From Flavobacteriales bacterium (GTDB lineage: Bacteria; Bacteroidota; Bacteroidia; Flavobacteriales_F; PHOS-HE28): a DNA stretch of 6,869 nucleotides. The first letter of the stretch is position 1. The number at the start of each line of letters is the position of its first letter. Of the stretch, positions 6,557-6,869 are shown in pieces. The position numbers and the translations under genes are program-made. Where the stretch lies: the NCBI GenBank assembly GCA_025455765.1, contig JALOLX010000067.1, forward strand, positions 1-6,869, written 5' to 3'. A model generated the notes under the pieces. That model ran no database searches. It was not told where the DNA came from and saw only the letters and a list, made by a program, of their open reading frames with translations.

Positions 6557-6619
6557 CTTCCCCACCTCCTCACCCCCCGTCATTCCCAGCTGCTCCATCA
6601 TATTCATCTCTTCCATGCA
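6554..6619 (-). pseudogene. Displaced 3' end of the NTF2/SnoaL-like gene
   Basis: Joining the sequence left of the inserted element to the coding sequence on its right, with the 2-bp AT flank kept once, gives a continuous minus-strand frame: after ...EHWGY it continues C, then MEEMNMMEQLGMTGGEEVGK and TAG at 6556-6554. The helix-like MEEMNMMEQLG is what NTF2/SnoaL-like proteins often carry after the EHW motif, so this looks like the original C-terminus, now cut off from its gene. It is too short to function alone. The alternative, that the open frame is chance, is less likely because frame, stop and family-like character all agree. Confidence 0.7.
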
Positions 6620-6621
6620 AT

Positions 6622-6643
6622 ACCATTTAGACACTCAGATCCG
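6622..6643. repeat. Left terminal inverted repeat
   Basis: 22 bp perfectly complementary to 6779-6800. Complementarity continues outward through the AT flank, to 24 bp in total. Inward it becomes imperfect (C6645-G6777, G6647-C6775, A6648-T6774). Confidence 0.85.
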
Positions 6644-6651
6644 GCTGAAGA

Positions 6652-6667
6652 CCTGCCGGCCGGCAGG
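6652..6667. repeat. 16-bp perfect palindrome CCTGCCGGCCGGCAGG
   Basis: A self-complementary GC-only core just inside the left terminal repeat. Short CCTGCC/GGCAGG palindromes like this are common components of dispersed repeats; here it belongs to the inserted element. Confidence 0.8.
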
Positions 6668-6706
6668 CGGGTGCGCCGCTATTTTTTCGGAGGACGAGCC
6701 GTGGAG

Positions 6707-6736
6707 AGCATGGCGTAGCGGGGTCTACGGGATGCT
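6707..6736. repeat. Internal hairpin of the inserted element
   Basis: AGCAT-GG-CGTAG, loop CGGGGT, CTACG-GG-ATGCT: two 5-bp helices separated by a symmetric GG/GG internal loop. This adds to the nested folding of the element. Confidence 0.6.
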
Positions 6737-6778
6737 ATCCCCGGTGAAGTCATGCGGAAAAAGAGCAAGCAGATCGGA

Positions 6779-6800
6779 CGGATCTGAGTGTCTAAATGGT
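6779..6800. repeat. Right terminal inverted repeat; supplies a premature stop codon
   Basis: The exact reverse complement of 6622-6643. Read on the minus strand, it places TAG at 6794-6792 in frame with the NTF2-like gene, so the gene now ends inside the element. Confidence 0.85.
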
Positions 6801-6869
6801 ATACCCCCAGTGCTCAAACACTTTCCCGTTCTCGAAGCGCAGCACATCCACCGTATGCACGTCGATCGC
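6792..6869 (-). CDS. NTF2/SnoaL-like family protein, C-terminal part, truncated by the inserted element; 5' part outside the window
   Basis: Only the last 25 codons before the stop are in the window; the gene continues past the right edge. The readable peptide contains VDVLRFENGKVFEHWGY, matching the final two beta strands of nuclear transport factor 2/SnoaL-like proteins, where (F/V)RF(E/K)(N/D)GK followed by EHW is characteristic. Members include polyketide cyclases, ester cyclases and many uncharacterised small enzymes. The last three residues (Y-T-I) and the TAG lie at or inside the element's end. The ancestral C-terminus, about 22 residues longer, survives at 6554-6619. The truncated protein may still fold, because the EHW strand is retained. 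The reaction cannot be assigned from this fragment. Confidence 0.7.
   Translation of the reverse strand, partial: AIDVHTVDVLRFENGKVFEHWGYTI

Larger units (their letters stand above)
6622..6800. mobile_element. MITE-like non-coding element with perfect terminal inverted repeats
   Basis: 179 bp with 22-bp perfectly complementary ends (6622-6643 and 6779-6800), outer ends ACCATTTAGACACTC and GAGTGTCTAAATGGT. It is flanked on both sides by AT (6620-6621 and 6801-6802), consistent with a 2-bp target duplication; the boundary can be shifted by one or two bases to read as a TA duplication, as made by IS630/Tc1-mariner-type transposases. It has no open frame long enough for a transposase, so it would need a transposase supplied elsewhere. 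The interior holds a 16-bp perfect palindrome (6652-6667) and a second hairpin (6707-6736), giving a highly folded element. It interrupts an NTF2-like gene. The parent IS family is not identified. Confidence 0.78.

Noticed and set aside
6016..6630. Plus-strand open frame of 204 codons spanning the DUF1800 5' end and leader
   Set aside because: Antisense to DUF1800 and then runs through the operon leader and the NTF2-like remnant. There is no domain and no plausible start context.

Overview
The window looks like chromosomal DNA of a GC-rich member of the Bacteroidota, probably Flavobacteriales-related. Three features point there. Two proteins end in a Por-secretion (type IX secretion, T9SS) type A sorting domain. 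A third ends in the twin calcium-binding module (GDVNxDGxxKYSGxxNDRDxIL, repeated) typical of Bacteroidota surface proteins. Two Sec signal peptides are predicted to be cut just before a glutamine, a habit of this phylum. The genus cannot be fixed from the sequence.

Layout: (1) 47-970, minus strand, is a secreted T9SS cargo protein of unknown function. (2) 971-1420 is a 450-bp divergent intergenic region with a G-rich tract and a cluster of four triloop hairpins, the first three centred exactly 46 bp apart. (3) 1421-3088, plus strand, is a secreted alpha/beta hydrolase carrying the dockerin-like C-terminal module. (4) 3089-3204 is a convergent gap with no clear terminator. (5) 6414 down to 3205, minus strand, is a tight two-gene operon: a DUF1800 protein, then three bases later a DUF1501 protein with a twin-arginine (Tat) signal and a T9SS tail. 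(6) 6415-6553 is the leader of that operon. (7) 6554-6869, minus strand, is the 3' end of an NTF2/SnoaL-like gene split by a small non-coding element with perfect terminal inverted repeats at 6622-6800.

The most notable result is the last one. Removing 181 bp (the element plus one copy of a 2-bp AT flank) restores one reading frame that runs from the conserved FENGKVFEHWGY stretch into a family-like tail (MEEMNMMEQLG...) and a normal stop. The present frame instead stops inside the element's inverted repeat. The window therefore holds both an occupied site and a clear prediction of the empty site.

Functionally the window is mostly cell-surface and secreted machinery: two T9SS cargo proteins, a secreted hydrolase and the widespread but uncharacterised DUF1800/DUF1501 pair. 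Nothing links the left-hand secreted genes to the DUF1800/DUF1501 operon beyond proximity.
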